A program made the translations under genes and the position numbers. A DNA stretch of 64,000 nucleotides from Proteus vulgaris (GTDB lineage Bacteria; Pseudomonadota; Gammaproteobacteria; Enterobacterales; Enterobacteriaceae), in the NCBI RefSeq assembly GCF_023100685.1, contig NZ_CP090064.1:1612001-1676000 (forward strand). The letters run 5' to 3'. A model generated the notes under the pieces. The model did no database searches. It was not told the DNA's origin and saw only the letters and a list, made by a program, of their open reading frames with translations. Positions 16,904 through 27,474 of the stretch are shown here, one piece after another. Within the stretch, counting starts at the first letter, position 1, and every line of letters begins with the position of its first letter.

Positions 16904-18640
16904 CTAGCGTTCGATAAAGCGTTTTTGTTCGGCAAGAACTTGTAATAATAATTTTAAGTCAGGTTTTGCAGAGCTAATTTCTTTTCCTGATTTATCAAAT
17001 AAAGCATATCGGCCATGTTTATCTATCAACAACGTATTATCTTGTAAAAAGACCACAAATGTTTCGTCATCACCGGTGAAAATCCATGGATGATTACGAG
17101 TGCTTGCAAATAAATCCTCACCTTGTGAATAGTTATCCGCAGGGCTAATCACACGTAAAACATGTTGCATTAAGGTTGTCATGATATCTTGATGGCTAGT
17201 CATTTTATCAATCGACTGTGGTTTCATGTTTGGCCAGTGTACCATTAGAGGCACTTGTGATTGGCTTAAGTTAAAGGTGGTTTTATCAGAAAGCCATTGG
17301 TTGTTTTGTTTTTTATCACTGTCTTGATGATAGCTAGAAGTGACAATTACAACGGTATTATCGAGTACTTTGGTTTCTTGCAATGTATTAAAAACGCGCT
17401 CTAATTGTTGATTTAATGTCATACGTTGAGACGTTTTATTGGTGTGACCATCAATTTGCAAGAAAGAGAACCAAGGTGTTGTTTGGTTGTCTTTTATTAG
17501 CCAATTGCGCCAGCTATCAATGGTGGCATCGTTATTACCACTGCGTGATGTTGGAATAGAAAAATCTGATAGCACAGCTTGTTTAAACAATGGTGTCTGA
17601 AAACCATTTGTTGAGAACATTGCTAATTGATAGTTTCGATAACTTAAAGCATCAAATAGTGCGGAGTTTTTTCTGCTACTCAATACACTATCTAAATAAG
17701 AAGGTGAGATACCATAAAATAAACCAAACAATGCCGTATCGTTATCAATACCTGATGAATAATGATGGGTAAAATTGAGATTATTTTGTGCAAACTCTTG
17801 CAAGCTTGGTAATTCAGGAACTTCCTCATTACCTAAACCATCAACAACGATAACTAATAGATTATAAGAATACGTTTCTTTTGAGTAAATCAATGGTGCA
17901 AGAGGGTAGGTAATACCTTGTGCGGCTGGGTTACCTTCACTGATCACTCGTTGTTCATATTCTGATTGATTAATAAAACCATGGCGCTCAAGGAACTTAC
18001 GTGCAGTCATCGGGTAGGATAATGGCAAATTGGCGCGTTGCATTGTAATCGGGCGATAAAAATTAGCATCAGCCCAAATTGACATAGAGTGAGATAAGAC
18101 AAAACAAGTAATAAAAACACCAGCTAATGGTTTACCCCATCGCTGACGGTTTAAACTGCGTAATTTTTGCCAACTCCATGTTGCAAAAAGCATCTCAATA
18201 AGAAAGATAATAGGAATGCCAATAAAAATAAGTTGCCATTCACGAGCCATTTCACCTTCATCTGGATTAATGACTAGATCCCAAACAAGTTGAGTCAGAT
18301 GAAGCTGAAATTGTTGGTAAACAGCCATATCAAAGATAAGGATTGTGAGTCCAGCACTGGCGAGAGCACAAGAGATCACTCTAAGTAGCCGTTGAGATAC
18401 GACTACAAAGGTAAGTGGAAAAAGGACAAGAATATAGATAGCAAAAACAATAAAACTAAAGTGTCCCATCCAACTTACAATTGCGTAAAAACGACCCGCG
18501 AAAGTTGCAGGCCAATCTGAAATAAACAGGTAACGGCTTCCGAGCAATAAGCTTAGAATAATATTAAATAGCGCAAACCAGTGACCCCAACTGATCATTT
18601 GGGATACTTTTTCACGATAGGACTGAGGTCTCGTTACCAT
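16904..18640 (-). CDS. yejM: Inner-membrane LPS regulator YejM/PbgA/LapC
   Basis: The start at 18640 gives MVTRPQSYREKVSQMISWGHWFALFN, which aligns with the family start; upstream ATGs are rejected. The 578-residue protein has five N-terminal membrane helices (about residues 20-190) and a periplasmic sulfatase-like domain (VIVVDGLGNEEVPELPSL onwards). In the enterobacterial family it binds lipid A and controls LpxC proteolysis through LapB. It lies downstream of yejL on the same strand, 25 bases apart, as in other Enterobacterales. Confidence 0.95.
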   Translation of the reverse strand: MVTRPQSYREKVSQMISWGHWFALFNIILSLLLGSRYLFISDWPATFAGRFYAIVSWMGHFSFIVFAIYILVLFPLTFVVVSQRLLRVISCALASAGLTILIFDMAVYQQFQLHLTQLVWDLVINPDEGEMAREWQLIFIGIPIIFLIEMLFATWSWQKLRSLNRQRWGKPLAGVFITCFVLSHSMSIWADANFYRPITMQRANLPLSYPMTARKFLERHGFINQSEYEQRVISEGNPAAQGITYPLAPLIYSKETYSYNLLVIVVDGLGNEEVPELPSLQEFAQNNLNFTHHYSSGIDNDTALFGLFYGISPSYLDSVLSSRKNSALFDALSYRNYQLAMFSTNGFQTPLFKQAVLSDFSIPTSRSGNNDATIDSWRNWLIKDNQTTPWFSFLQIDGHTNKTSQRMTLNQQLERVFNTLQETKVLDNTVVIVTSSYHQDSDKKQNNQWLSDKTTFNLSQSQVPLMVHWPNMKPQSIDKMTSHQDIMTTLMQHVLRVISPADNYSQGEDLFASTRNHPWIFTGDDETFVVFLQDNTLLIDKHGRYALFDKSGKEISSAKPDLKLLLQVLAEQKRFIER

Positions 18641-18665
18641 GTCTATAAATAATTTTCTATGTTTA

Positions 18666-18893
18666 TTAGTGAATATTGCCTTCATCAATTGAAGCACGCA
18701 ATGCGTGAACAAAAGAATCAGCAATCAGCATCCGTTGAGCAGGGGCAATACTTGTATTAACTAAGTTTGTCACCATGTTCCCCAACACCATCAAAGAAAG
18801 ATCTGTAGGAGTATGATGTTTTTCAAGAACGCTGACAAGTTCTGCTAATAACTGCTCAACTTGTTCATCACTATAACGGGATTTTTGTGGCAT
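18666..18893 (-). CDS. yejL: YejL, UPF0352 family small protein
   Basis: The 75-residue protein ([39 protein letters not shown]) matches the conserved enterobacterial YejL family over its whole length. Its structure is known to be a small helical dimer but its function is not. It is the promoter-proximal gene ahead of yejM and is divergent from yejK, with 154 bases between. Confidence 0.93.
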   Translation of the reverse strand: MPQKSRYSDEQVEQLLAELVSVLEKHHTPTDLSLMVLGNMVTNLVNTSIAPAQRMLIADSFVHALRASIDEGNIH

Positions 18894-19047
18894 AAAATCA
18901 GAATTCCTACTAAATGAATAAAACGCTATATATTACCGTATTGTTGGGTCTTTTTCCGCTATTAAATTAATTAATTTTCCCTTGATACTGAAAGTGGGGA
19001 GTGTTTGAATACGCGCATGAGAAAGTGAAGAAATAAAGAGGACGACC

Positions 19048-20052
19048 ATGAGTCTAGATATTAGTCAGTTAGTCTTACATCAGCTTATCAAGCGAGATGA
19101 GCAGACATTAGAAGTTGTGTTACGCGATTCAGTATTAGAGATTGAACCTGTTGTTCAGGAAATGATTGAAGAGTTGCATCGTGTCTACAGTGCAAAAAAT
19201 AAAGCTTATGGTCTGTTTAATGAAGAAAGTGAATTAGCGCAAGCATTACGTTTACAGCGCAAAGGTGAAGAAAACTTTTTAGGTTTTTCGCGTGCAGCCA
19301 CAGTGAGATTAAAAGATGAATTAGCAAAATACCCCTTTGCAGAAGGGGGAACCGTTCTCTTTTGTCATTATCGTTATTTGGCGGTGGATTATCTTTTAAT
19401 TGCTGTATTGAGTAGCTGCAATAGCATGTGGGTGAATGACAGTCTTGATGTTTCATCAACACGTTATCTAGATATTCCTCATGCAGATATTATTGCTCGT
19501 ATTGATTTAACTGAATGGGAAACGGCTCCAGATTCTCTGCGCTATTTAACTTTCTTAAAAGGTCGAGTAGGACGCAAAGTCTCTGACTTTTTTATGGACT
19601 TTTTAGGTGCTCAAGAAGGTTTAAACGCTAAAGTTCAAAACAAAGGTTTATTACAAGCTGTTGATGACTTTTGTGAAGCTTCCGAAATGGATAAGCAAGC
19701 ACGTCAGACTTGTCGCGAACAAGTATATAGCTACTGTAATGAGCAATTACAATCTGGTGAAGAAATTGCCTTAACCGAGCTTGCTGAAGAATTACCATCT
19801 TTGGGTGATCAAAACTTTGTTCAATTTACCGAAGAGAAGGGCTATGAATTAGCTGATACTTTTCCAGCTGATCGCAGTACCTTACGTCAATTAATGAAAT
19901 ATTCTGGTAGTGGCGGTGGATTAACTGTTAATTTTGATGCGAAATTATTGGGTGAAAGAATATTCTGGGATCCTGCAACAGATACACTCACGATCAAAGG
20001 TACTCCACCTAATTTACGTGATCAATTACAGCGTAGAGCATCAGAAAAATAA
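19048..20052 (+). CDS. yejK: Nucleoid-associated protein YejK (NdpA)
   Basis: The 334-residue protein ([28 protein letters not shown]) agrees with the YejK/NdpA family in length and ends. It contains the family's central [37 protein letters not shown] segment (the first residue here read as FSRAATVR). It is a nucleoid-associated cytoplasmic protein. Shine-Dalgarno AGAGGACG precedes the ATG. The convergent neighbour rplY is separated by a GC-rich hairpin. Confidence 0.93.
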   Translation: MSLDISQLVLHQLIKRDEQTLEVVLRDSVLEIEPVVQEMIEELHRVYSAKNKAYGLFNEESELAQALRLQRKGEENFLGFSRAATVRLKDELAKYPFAEGGTVLFCHYRYLAVDYLLIAVLSSCNSMWVNDSLDVSSTRYLDIPHADIIARIDLTEWETAPDSLRYLTFLKGRVGRKVSDFFMDFLGAQEGLNAKVQNKGLLQAVDDFCEASEMDKQARQTCREQVYSYCNEQLQSGEEIALTELAEELPSLGDQNFVQFTEEKGYELADTFPADRSTLRQLMKYSGSGGGLTVNFDAKLLGERIFWDPATDTLTIKGTPPNLRDQLQRRASEK

Positions 20053-20071
20053 TTACCTAGTAGAAACAAAT

Positions 20072-20092
20072 AACGCCACATTAAGTGGCGTT
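20072..20092. terminator. Hairpin between yejK and rplY
   Basis: The 8-bp stem AACGCCAC/GTGGCGTT with loop ATTAA lies just after yejK. No T run follows, so it is a weak terminator or a 3' stabilising hairpin. Confidence 0.5.
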
Positions 20093-20135
20093 ACATGCTC
20101 GGCGTCCCGAAAAATAAAGCTCGAAGGGTGGCTTA

Positions 20136-20420
20136 TTAAGCGCGCAGGAAGTCAATATGAGTAATTTTTGGCTTATACTCGTGACGTTGCACTGCTTTAA
20201 CTTTAACTTTAGTTTCTTTACCATCGATTACCAGGTTAACGAAATCAGAATAGAATTCAGATTTGTGTTCTTGGTTGATTACTTCGTTGTGATCTAAATC
20301 GATAGCGATTGGCTCTTCATTTCCGCCATAAACGATAGCAGGAAAACGGTTAGCCACACGCAGGCGGCGGCTCGCACCCTTACCCTGCTCTTTACGTACA
20401 GTTGCATTAATAGTTAACAT
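20136..20420 (-). CDS. rplY: 50S ribosomal protein L25
   Basis: The 94-residue short form of L25 is typical of gamma-proteobacteria ([55 protein letters not shown]). It binds 5S rRNA in the large subunit. The gene follows radD on the same strand after a 144-base gap, enough for its own promoter. Confidence 0.97.
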   Translation of the reverse strand: MLTINATVRKEQGKGASRRLRVANRFPAIVYGGNEEPIAIDLDHNEVINQEHKSEFYSDFVNLVIDGKETKVKVKAVQRHEYKPKITHIDFLRA

Positions 20421-20564
20421 CTTTTTTCTCTTATGAAAAAGAAAGAAAATACATACTTGTTACAGGCGACCCAGCAACAAGCTCGAGATTTGGTTTATCT
20501 AAAAATAGATAAAGCGGAGCGCATTTTAACGAAAAAGTCCACTAACAGCAAATATAAATCCAGA

Positions 20565-22328
20565 TTAATACAAGGTATCTGCTTTTCGATAGCGTCCTGT
20601 ATAGTCAAAAATCTTATTTCTTATCTTCCAAAAATGCTCTTTTTTACCTTTATGAGCGACAATAAAATCAGGATGACGTAATAAATCGAACTGCTTAATA
20701 ATATCGTTAGCATTATGCCAAATAAAAGGAACGCCGGGCGCTCGCTGGTGTTCACGTAGAAACTTCAACTCAAATACTTTACGTTGAGCAGGGGTGGTTA
20801 AGCGAAAACGCTCTGATACTGAAGTGCCTTCTTCATCGTAATAATTGATATCTAACCATTCTCCTTTAGCATCATTTCCAGATTGAAATTGCATGCCACC
20901 ACAGCGCAAAACAAGTGCTCCTTTTAGCTTTAATGCGGCTTTAAGCATATCATCAGGATCAACTAATATTTCATTACAGTGAACACAACGACGTGCTGCA
21001 ATATCATTTTCTTCATTACAATGAGGGCATAATTTAAAGCGGAAGCGGAATTCACACTGCTGTTTTTGTCCATGTTCATTGAGTTCCCAGCCTTGGCAAC
21101 GCCGACCATAATGTTCAATAATATCGCCATCAGCATCGACTATTCCCCAAAAAGTATTAGCAAATTGGCAAATAGGGCAGAATACTTGCACGGGTTTGCT
21201 ATTAGGGTTGGGTTTTTTAGTGCCAACCTCAGGAAGATAAAGATCATGAGGATTACCCGCATAATCTAAAATCAGACATTCGGTTTTTCCTGCAAATAAT
21301 CTTAACCCACGTCCTACAATTTGTTGATATAAGCTGACTGATTCTGTTGGGCGTAAAATGGCGATTAAATCAACATGCGGTGCATCAAAGCCTGTTGTTA
21401 GTACCGCAACATTGACCATATAACGTAACTGTTGCTGTTTAAAACGAAAAATCAGCGTATCTCGTTCATGAGAAGGCGTATCCGCGCTTACTAATGCCGC
21501 TTCATCTTGAGGCAAAAGAGAAAGAATTTCTTTTGCATGTTCAACGGTGGCTGCAAATATCATGACACCACGGCAGTTTTCTGCATATTCAATAATCTGT
21601 GAAACAATATGGGGAGTAATACGTTTTTGTCTTTTTATTTCACGATTAAGATCTTCTTCATTAAATATTCCATTTTGACTTGTTCGGACTTGGCTAAAGT
21701 CATATTGCAAAATAGGCATATCTAATCGAGTTGGGGGTACTAGAAAATGATTGCTTATCATATAACGTAAAGGCAATTCATAAATACAATCACGGAAAAA
21801 ACACTCTTCATCACCTCTAATCATTCCGTGATAATGATATTGATAAATCCAACCCGTAGGTAAACGATAAGGTGTTGCAGTTAATCCCAAGATCCGTAAT
21901 TTGGGATTAATGGATTGTAATTGTTTAATAACTTGTTGATATTGGCTATCTTTAGACAAACTAATACGATGGCATTCATCGATTATAAGAAGCGAAAACG
22001 TATCATTAAATTGTGATAAATTACGCGCAACAGATTGCACGCTACCAAAAACAACTTTTCCGCTACTTTCTTTTTGTTGTAAGCCTGCGGCATAAATATC
22101 TGCGGATAGACCATAAGCTTCATATTTGTTATGGTTCTGTTCAACTAATTCTTTTACGTGTGCCAAGACTAAGACACGTCCTCGCGCTCTTTTAGCAAGT
22201 TCTGCGATAACTAAACTTTTTCCTGCACCGGTGGGTAAGACTATCACCGCGGGTGTATCGTGTTGACGAAAATAAGAGATTGTCGCGTTAACAGCGTCAA
22301 GTTGATAAGGTCTGAGTGTAAATGCCAT
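20565..22328 (-). CDS. radD: DEAD/DEAH-box DNA repair helicase RadD (YejH)
   Basis: The 587-residue superfamily 2 protein has Walker [10 protein letters not shown] (about residues 31-39), the DECH box in [11 protein letters not shown] (near 116), [10 protein letters not shown] and the helicase C-terminal motif [10 protein letters not shown]. Its C terminus has zinc-binding Cys pairs ([26 protein letters not shown]). RadD takes part in double-strand break and crossover processing with RecA and SSB. Length and order match the enterobacterial locus. Confidence 0.95.
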   Translation of the reverse strand: MAFTLRPYQLDAVNATISYFRQHDTPAVIVLPTGAGKSLVIAELAKRARGRVLVLAHVKELVEQNHNKYEAYGLSADIYAAGLQQKESSGKVVFGSVQSVARNLSQFNDTFSLLIIDECHRISLSKDSQYQQVIKQLQSINPKLRILGLTATPYRLPTGWIYQYHYHGMIRGDEECFFRDCIYELPLRYMISNHFLVPPTRLDMPILQYDFSQVRTSQNGIFNEEDLNREIKRQKRITPHIVSQIIEYAENCRGVMIFAATVEHAKEILSLLPQDEAALVSADTPSHERDTLIFRFKQQQLRYMVNVAVLTTGFDAPHVDLIAILRPTESVSLYQQIVGRGLRLFAGKTECLILDYAGNPHDLYLPEVGTKKPNPNSKPVQVFCPICQFANTFWGIVDADGDIIEHYGRRCQGWELNEHGQKQQCEFRFRFKLCPHCNEENDIAARRCVHCNEILVDPDDMLKAALKLKGALVLRCGGMQFQSGNDAKGEWLDINYYDEEGTSVSERFRLTTPAQRKVFELKFLREHQRAPGVPFIWHNANDIIKQFDLLRHPDFIVAHKGKKEHFWKIRNKIFDYTGRYRKADTLY

Positions 22329-22521
22329 AACTCTACATAAGAAATCAAACAGGGCGTCAGCGTAGCATTTTTTTATAGATAGCGCGAATAAGGTAAGTGG
22401 TGTTTGATAAGTAAAGGATGTAATAATTTATTTATAAATTAATTAGTTGTTTTATTGTTAATATTCATTTTTAATAGATACCTCATATCAGATGGTATTC
22501 ATCCATTTTTCAGAGAAATTC

Positions 22522-23226
22522 ATGCGATTAGATAAATTTTTATCCCAGCAATTGGGGATTAGCCGTAGCTTGATACTTCGTGAGTTAAGAGCAGGGCTTG
22601 TAACAATTGACGGTGAAATGGTAAAAAGCGGTTCCACCAAAATAGCACCAGAACAAGAAGTAGCTTATAACGGCAATGTGTTAACCCAGATTTTAGGGCC
22701 TCGTTATTTTATGTTGAATAAGCCTATTGGCTATGTGTGTTCAACAGATGATCCAGTTAATCCAACTATCCTTTATTTTATTGATGAGCCTCTGGCATAT
22801 AAATTACATGCCGCTGGACGTTTAGATATTGATACAACGGGGCTTGTATTATTGACTGATAATGGTCAGTGGTCACATCGCATTACAGCGCCAAAACATC
22901 ATTGCGAAAAAACGTATCATGTCACATTGGAAGAGCCAATTGCTGAAGGTGTTGCTGAACAGTTCCAAAAAGGTGTGCAACTGAATGGCGAAAAAGATCT
23001 GACTAAACCCGCTAAATTAGAAATTATTACACCTACAGAAGTGAAACTCACAATTAGTGAAGGCAAATATCATCAAGTAAAACGTATGTTTGCTGCTGTG
23101 GGTAATCATGTCAGCGCATTACATCGTGAGCGTATTGGGGATATTACATTAGATGAAACTTTAACTGAGGGCGAATATCGTCCATTAACAGAAGAAGAGA
23201 TCAACAGCATTCACTTACCTCAATAA
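22522..23226 (+). CDS. rsuA: 16S rRNA pseudouridine(516) synthase RsuA
   Basis: The ATG at 22522 ([16 protein letters not shown]) is chosen over an upstream in-frame ATG because S4-domain RsuA proteins start there. The 234-residue enzyme has the S4 domain (residues 1-60) and the catalytic loop [19 protein letters not shown], with the nucleophilic Asp near residue 102. It makes the single pseudouridine of 16S rRNA at position 516. It is followed closely by bcr. Confidence 0.96.
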   Translation: MRLDKFLSQQLGISRSLILRELRAGLVTIDGEMVKSGSTKIAPEQEVAYNGNVLTQILGPRYFMLNKPIGYVCSTDDPVNPTILYFIDEPLAYKLHAAGRLDIDTTGLVLLTDNGQWSHRITAPKHHCEKTYHVTLEEPIAEGVAEQFQKGVQLNGEKDLTKPAKLEIITPTEVKLTISEGKYHQVKRMFAAVGNHVSALHRERIGDITLDETLTEGEYRPLTEEEINSIHLPQ

Positions 23227-23263
23227 TTATTATCTGTCCTGTCGTCTTTGGGAGTTTATCTGC

Positions 23264-24448
23264 GTGCAACAGCAACGTTCGTCGTACCTTAGTCTCATTT
23301 TAATATTGGGACTTATTTCCATGCTTATGCCATTGGCTATAGATATGTATTTGCCAAGCTTACCTACTATTGCACAAGATTTTGGTGTGCCTAGCGGTAA
23401 AGTGCAAATGACATTAAGTATCTATATTTTTGGTTTTGCTATTGGGCAACTCGTTTATGGTCCTATGGCGGATAGTTTGGGACGTAAGCCTGTCATTTTG
23501 GGCGGTGTGATTGTTTTTGCTTTTGCCTCTAGTGCATGTGCATTATCTGAATCTATTGATATGCTAATTGGTATGCGTTTTCTCCATGGCTTTGCGGCAG
23601 CTGCTGCGAGTGTGGTTATTAATGCATTAATGAGAGATATGTTCTCTAGAGATGATTTCTCTAGAAGTATGTCTTTCGTTGCATTGGTGATGACGATTGC
23701 ACCTTTATTAGCACCATTACTAGGTGCTTGGGTGATGAATTGGTTTTCATGGCATGCTATTTTTTGGAGTATTGCGATAGCAGCAGTAATTGCGGGTGCA
23801 TTAATTGCATTTTATATTCCTGAAACCTTACCCAAAGAGCGTCGTCAGCGCTTTAGCCTAAGAGTAACATTTAGCCAATTTATTAGTTTGTTTAGAACTC
23901 GTCGTGTTCTTTGTTATATTCTGGCGTCAGGTTTTTCTTTTGCTGGTATGTTCTCATTTCTGAGTGCAGGGCCTTTTGTTTATATTGAATTACACGGTAT
24001 TCCATTCGATCAATTTGGTTTGTACTTTGGTTTTAATATTATCTTTTTAATTGTCATGACAAGCATAAATGGGCGATATGTTCGCCGATTTGGTGCGTTG
24101 AAGATGTTGCGTTTAGGGCTAACCATTCAATGTATTATGGGGATCTTTCTATTATTAGTTGTTGCCCTTAATTTACATTTCTATTATCTCGTTGTGGGAG
24201 TAGCGATGTATGTTGGTGGTATTGCAATGATCACATCAAACGCCATGGCTGTTATTCTTGATGATTATCCACATATGGCTGGAACGGTTTCTTCTTTGGC
24301 AGGAACTGTACGCTTTGGTGTTGGAGCTTTAGTTGGAACGGCTATTGCTATGTTCCCAGCAAAATCAGAATGGCCAATGGTAAGTGCTATGGCTTTTTGT
24401 GTGCTATTTGCTATGGGCTTTATTTTACTTGCGCGCCGTTACAAATAA
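23264..24448 (+). CDS. bcr: Bcr-type multidrug MFS efflux pump
   Basis: Translation probably starts at GTG 23264, preceded by GGGAG. The 394-residue protein has 12 predicted membrane helices and the Bcr/CflA signature, including the loop 2-3 motif [17 protein letters not shown] (about residues 66-82). Bcr exports bicyclomycin and other small compounds with proton exchange. It is downstream of rsuA by 37 bases, the usual order. Confidence 0.93.
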   Translation: MQQQRSSYLSLILILGLISMLMPLAIDMYLPSLPTIAQDFGVPSGKVQMTLSIYIFGFAIGQLVYGPMADSLGRKPVILGGVIVFAFASSACALSESIDMLIGMRFLHGFAAAAASVVINALMRDMFSRDDFSRSMSFVALVMTIAPLLAPLLGAWVMNWFSWHAIFWSIAIAAVIAGALIAFYIPETLPKERRQRFSLRVTFSQFISLFRTRRVLCYILASGFSFAGMFSFLSAGPFVYIELHGIPFDQFGLYFGFNIIFLIVMTSINGRYVRRFGALKMLRLGLTIQCIMGIFLLLVVALNLHFYYLVVGVAMYVGGIAMITSNAMAVILDDYPHMAGTVSSLAGTVRFGVGALVGTAIAMFPAKSEWPMVSAMAFCVLFAMGFILLARRYK

Positions 24449-24454
24449 GAATAT

Positions 24455-24485
24455 CACGCTATAAATAAGAGAAATTTATAGCGTG
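24455..24485 (+). terminator. Hairpin after bcr
   Basis: The 12-bp perfect stem CACGCTATAAAT/ATTTATAGCGTG with a 7-base loop is followed by a pyrimidine run that is only partly T. It probably ends the rsuA-bcr message. Confidence 0.65.
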
Positions 24486-24572
24486 CTTCTCCTTTTTCTC
24501 CTTTACTTCCCCTGAATAGACCACATTTTCCTCTACTGTACTTCATGAATCGTTTCAAATTAGTGTGCTTTT

Positions 24573-24586
24573 TTGATTTGAATCAA
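24573..24586 (+). promoter_or_regulatory. Perfect FNR box TTGAT-N4-ATCAA
   Basis: The dyad TTGATTTGAATCAA matches the FNR consensus exactly. A -10-like TAAATT at 24608-24613 would put a start near 24620, which places the box near -41, the class II activator position. The transcript would head into the gene-free region before yejG. Confidence 0.6.
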
Positions 24587-24969
24587 TACTCAATGTTGTT
24601 GTTTTGTTAAATTAAGTAAAATTTATTTTAATAATCATCTATTATTGTTTTGTTGGTATGAAACATAGTGATAAAAATTGATGAATTGTTTTACTTGAAT
24701 GCGTAATATTTTATACAATTATTTTATATAGTTGATAAAATGTTAAAAAAATGAAAGAATAATTGAAGAGATTAATCATCGTAGAAATGAATACGTACAA
24801 ACGCTAAGCTAAATAAATGGTTTGATACGTCTCTTCGTTTTTTTTGTAAAATAATTGTAATAATTGTGTTTTATGATTAGCAAGGTTTTAATATGACGTG
24901 TGAGCAAGTCAGTTCAAACTCGTATTGATGATGTATTAAATTAACGTGTTGATGAAACAGGATTGATTT

Positions 24970-25317
24970 GTGGATAATGTACAACTTTCGGTAGTTCATA
25001 AGCTGCCGCTGAGTTATCGGTGGCTAGCAGGTTTTGCAGGTACAAGAGTAGAGATACTGCCTGAAAATGATGCTGGAAAGCAAAATACACTGATTGGCTT
25101 AAAATTATTAAGTCATGATGGTATGACACTGGATGAAGCAATACAGAATTTGCGTCAGTATCTGAGTAATCTCCATATTGATAGCGTTGTGATTGAGTGG
25201 GATGGCGTGCCATGTCTTTTTTTATGTAGTGATGATGAATGTGCTGCGCTGTGTTGCTTAAAGAATGCAGGTGTTGCCATTGCTGAACCATTTCCAACAG
25301 CGTATTCTTATTTATAA
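24970..25317 (+). CDS. yejG: YejG family protein
   Basis: The GTG at 24970 gives a 115-residue protein (MDNVQLSVVHKLPLSYRWLAGFAGTRVE...KNAGVAIAEPF) that matches enterobacterial YejG throughout. No function is established for the family; it has no signal peptide or membrane segment. It sits in the conserved spot after bcr and converges on mepS. Confidence 0.85.
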   Translation: MDNVQLSVVHKLPLSYRWLAGFAGTRVEILPENDAGKQNTLIGLKLLSHDGMTLDEAIQNLRQYLSNLHIDSVVIEWDGVPCLFLCSDDECAALCCLKNAGVAIAEPFPTAYSYL

Positions 25318-25381
25318 CATTACCTATTGTTATAAAACTGACGTGATGATTGTGTGATTTACAAAATGACGAAAGAACACA

Positions 25382-25414
25382 AAAAAGCCTCATTATTTGA
25401 TAATGAGGCTTTTT
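25382..25414. terminator. Bidirectional terminator between yejG and mepS
   Basis: A 14-bp stem AAAAAGCCTCATTA/TAATGAGGCTTTTT with a 5-base loop has T runs on both strands. It can stop transcripts from yejG and from mepS. Confidence 0.9.
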
Positions 25415-25441
25415 ATTTGCAATAAGATATAAGGGAATAAA

Positions 25442-26056
25442 TTATCTTAATACACTTTTTGAAAAGTTGTTCTCAGCAAGGGTTGCATCATTGTTTTCTA
25501 TAACACGTCTTGCCGCATAAAAACGCTTATTCCAGTAAATATTAGACATTTCTGACACTGTCACACCATTGCTGGTGGATGCGTGTACAAATTTATCATT
25601 TCCAATATAAATACCAACATGGCGCATAGTGCGGCCTGTTTTAAATAGAACTAAATCACCTGCTTGTAATTTTGATTTGTTAACCTGAGTACCTGAGAAT
25701 TGTTGGTCTGAGGTTGAGCGAGGTAGTTCTACACCGAATTGGTCAAGGAAGGTTCTTTGTACAAAGGCAGAGCAGTCGATGCCTTTTTTAGTATCTCCGC
25801 CTAAGCGATAAGCGACGCCTTTCCAGTCTGCATATTGGTCAAGTATCTTAGATTTTATATCGAGATTCTTCACCAATGATTCAAATTCATCTTGAGATGC
25901 TTGGGAAATAGAAGTGCTTGATGATGTATTAAGTGGGGTAGTGCTTGAATTCGCTAAGCGTGAATTTGCGTTCTGTGAGCTACAGGCCGATAGCGTAGCT
26001 ACAACAATGAACGCCGGTATGAGCTTAAGCATTCTCATATACGGTTTTGTTCTCAT
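25442..26056 (-). CDS. mepS: Murein DD-endopeptidase MepS (Spr)
   Basis: The 204-residue lipoprotein has a signal peptide with lipobox ATLSAC (Cys at about residue 25) and a C-terminal NlpC/P60 domain. Catalytic Cys lies in [10 protein letters not shown] (near 95), His in MRHVGIYIG and a further His in [10 protein letters not shown]. It cleaves crosslinks in peptidoglycan to allow wall growth. The gene precedes nothing on its strand; a terminator follows it. Confidence 0.96.
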   Translation of the reverse strand: MRTKPYMRMLKLIPAFIVVATLSACSSQNANSRLANSSTTPLNTSSSTSISQASQDEFESLVKNLDIKSKILDQYADWKGVAYRLGGDTKKGIDCSAFVQRTFLDQFGVELPRSTSDQQFSGTQVNKSKLQAGDLVLFKTGRTMRHVGIYIGNDKFVHASTSNGVTVSEMSNIYWNKRFYAARRVIENNDATLAENNFSKSVLR

Positions 26057-26420
26057 TGTGACAGATTTCCCTTACATCCTTACGTGCAGAAGCGCACCTG
26101 AATTATTCACCAAATAACCAGAGAATATAGTGTAATTTAACTCTGGCAACCCTATTTCGCGAAAAACGTGCTCTAAAGCACGTAAATATCCACATTAAAC
26201 AATAAATAATGAGGAAACCAGAAAAGTGTACAGAAATAGGCGTTAAATGGCGAGAGAAATGAGGTTTAATTTACAAAACATTAGATAATAAAGTGCTAAT
26301 ACTTAAAATAGATCTCATTTTGTCATCATAATATCATTTAAATGTCAAAAAATGACCAAAAGAATAAGTGCCATTATGTTTGCACTTATTCTTTTTTAAT
26401 TAATCAGAGGTATTTTTCTT
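26057..26420. other. Gene-free region between mepS and lpxT
   Basis: The region holds the mepS promoter and leader, a short hairpin (stem ACGTGCT/AGCACGT at 26166-26183) and the lpxT terminator at 26361-26397. I find no gene in it. Confidence 0.6.
26361..26397. terminator. Terminator downstream of lpxT
   Basis: The 11-bp stem AGAATAAGTGC/GCACTTATTCT with a 10-base loop is followed by six T on the plus strand and a TTTT stretch on the minus strand, the direction of lpxT. Confidence 0.75.
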
Positions 26421-27128
26421 TTATTTTTTAAATGGAAGATATTTTTCTAATTGTCTGACAATAACATCTGATAATGGTGTGATTAATAACCAACTTGTTG
26501 TGATTAGAGTTAAAGAAATAGAACCCACTAATATATCAGAAGCCCAATGTGCACCAGCCATTACTCGTGGTAATGCGAACACAACGGTAATAAGTAGTGC
26601 CCATAAGAAAGCGCGGAATGAAAGATAACGTAATATAAAGCTACAAAAGATAAGTAACATTAAGCCATGATCGCCTGGGAAGCTGTCACCAGAGGCATCT
26701 TTTGTTGGAATGCCAGTTACAACACCCACTCTATGTGCATCTTGAAAATAAAGTGTTGGGCTGGGTCTTTCTATTGGAATGTTTTGTCCAATTTGATTAA
26801 TCAGTACAGCGCTGATCACCATCACTAATCCTACAATTATAAGATGGCGTTTACCTTTATAATCTTTTTGACGAAAAGTATTGTAATAAAGTGCGCCCAT
26901 AGCTAACAAAATGACTAAATCAAATTTTCTATTATTAACGTAAGCCACAAAAGTTGCGAAAAAAGTATCAGGCAAAATATGTTGATTAAAATAATAAAAA
27001 ATATGAGTGTCTATTGATAGCCAAAATCCATGTTGTGCAGGAAGATACCAAGAGAGGAAAATAATGAGGCCCACTAGGTTAAGTAGAAAAATAGCGACGG
27101 CTTTTTGGTAAAAATTAGAAAGTTTCAT
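26421..27128 (-). CDS. lpxT: Lipid A 1-diphosphate synthase LpxT (PAP2 family)
   Basis: The ATG at 27128 is preferred over a TTG three codons upstream. The 235-residue protein has six membrane helices and PAP2 motifs: NIPIERPSPTLYF (near 125), GDSFPGDHGLMLL and PRVMAGAHWASDIL with catalytic His. LpxT moves a phosphate from undecaprenyl diphosphate to lipid A in the periplasm. It sits beside mepS as in Escherichia coli. Confidence 0.93.
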   Translation of the reverse strand: MKLSNFYQKAVAIFLLNLVGLIIFLSWYLPAQHGFWLSIDTHIFYYFNQHILPDTFFATFVAYVNNRKFDLVILLAMGALYYNTFRQKDYKGKRHLIIVGLVMVISAVLINQIGQNIPIERPSPTLYFQDAHRVGVVTGIPTKDASGDSFPGDHGLMLLIFCSFILRYLSFRAFLWALLITVVFALPRVMAGAHWASDILVGSISLTLITTSWLLITPLSDVIVRQLEKYLPFKK

Positions 27129-27137
27129 AGTAATCAA

Positions 27138-27474
27138 ATGACAAATTTCACATGTTTTTGGTGATCTAGATCACAATAAGTTTAAGTTTGATTATAGGAC
27201 TATAGTCAAAATAAAAAAATATATCTTTGCAATTTATTGCTTAGATAAATGTTATCTATTCGTTTCGTTTTTGTTATCTCTGTTCATTCTTACTTAACTT
27301 AAATTTAGAGTGTTTTTTCTTGGTAGTCTTAATTTGAGCGTCTTATAATTTTTTTCTATTCTTTAATTAAAGATAAAAATTAAATAAATAAAGTAACAAG
27401 CCGATATTAGTTATGACTTTAATAACATATTGGCTTGTCAGATTTCTACGCCCAATAATCAGAGGAGATTAGTT
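27138..27474. promoter_or_regulatory. Divergent promoter region of lpxT and mini-pilin 1, with CRP-like site
   Basis: A near-consensus CRP site, GGTGA-TCTAGA-TCACA (27159-27174), lies about 30 bases upstream of lpxT. A long hairpin at 27396-27438 (outer stem ACAAGCCGATAT/ATATTGGCTTGT with one G-T pair, inner stem GTTAT/ATAAC) lies just before the Shine-Dalgarno of the next plus-strand gene. The rest is AT-rich without a gene. Confidence 0.5.

Larger units (their letters stand above)
24449..24969. other. Gene-poor region between bcr and yejG
   Basis: The stretch is very AT-rich. It holds a 12-bp perfect hairpin at 24455-24485 after bcr, a perfect FNR box at 24573-24586 with a candidate -10, an interrupted 10-bp stem at 24793-24830, and eight T at 24838-24845. 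I see no credible protein gene. It may be the long leader of yejG or carry a small RNA. Confidence 0.5.

Noticed and set aside
25914..26117. Plus-strand frame opposite mepS
   Set aside because: It is antisense to the well-supported signal peptide region of mepS and has no ribosome site.
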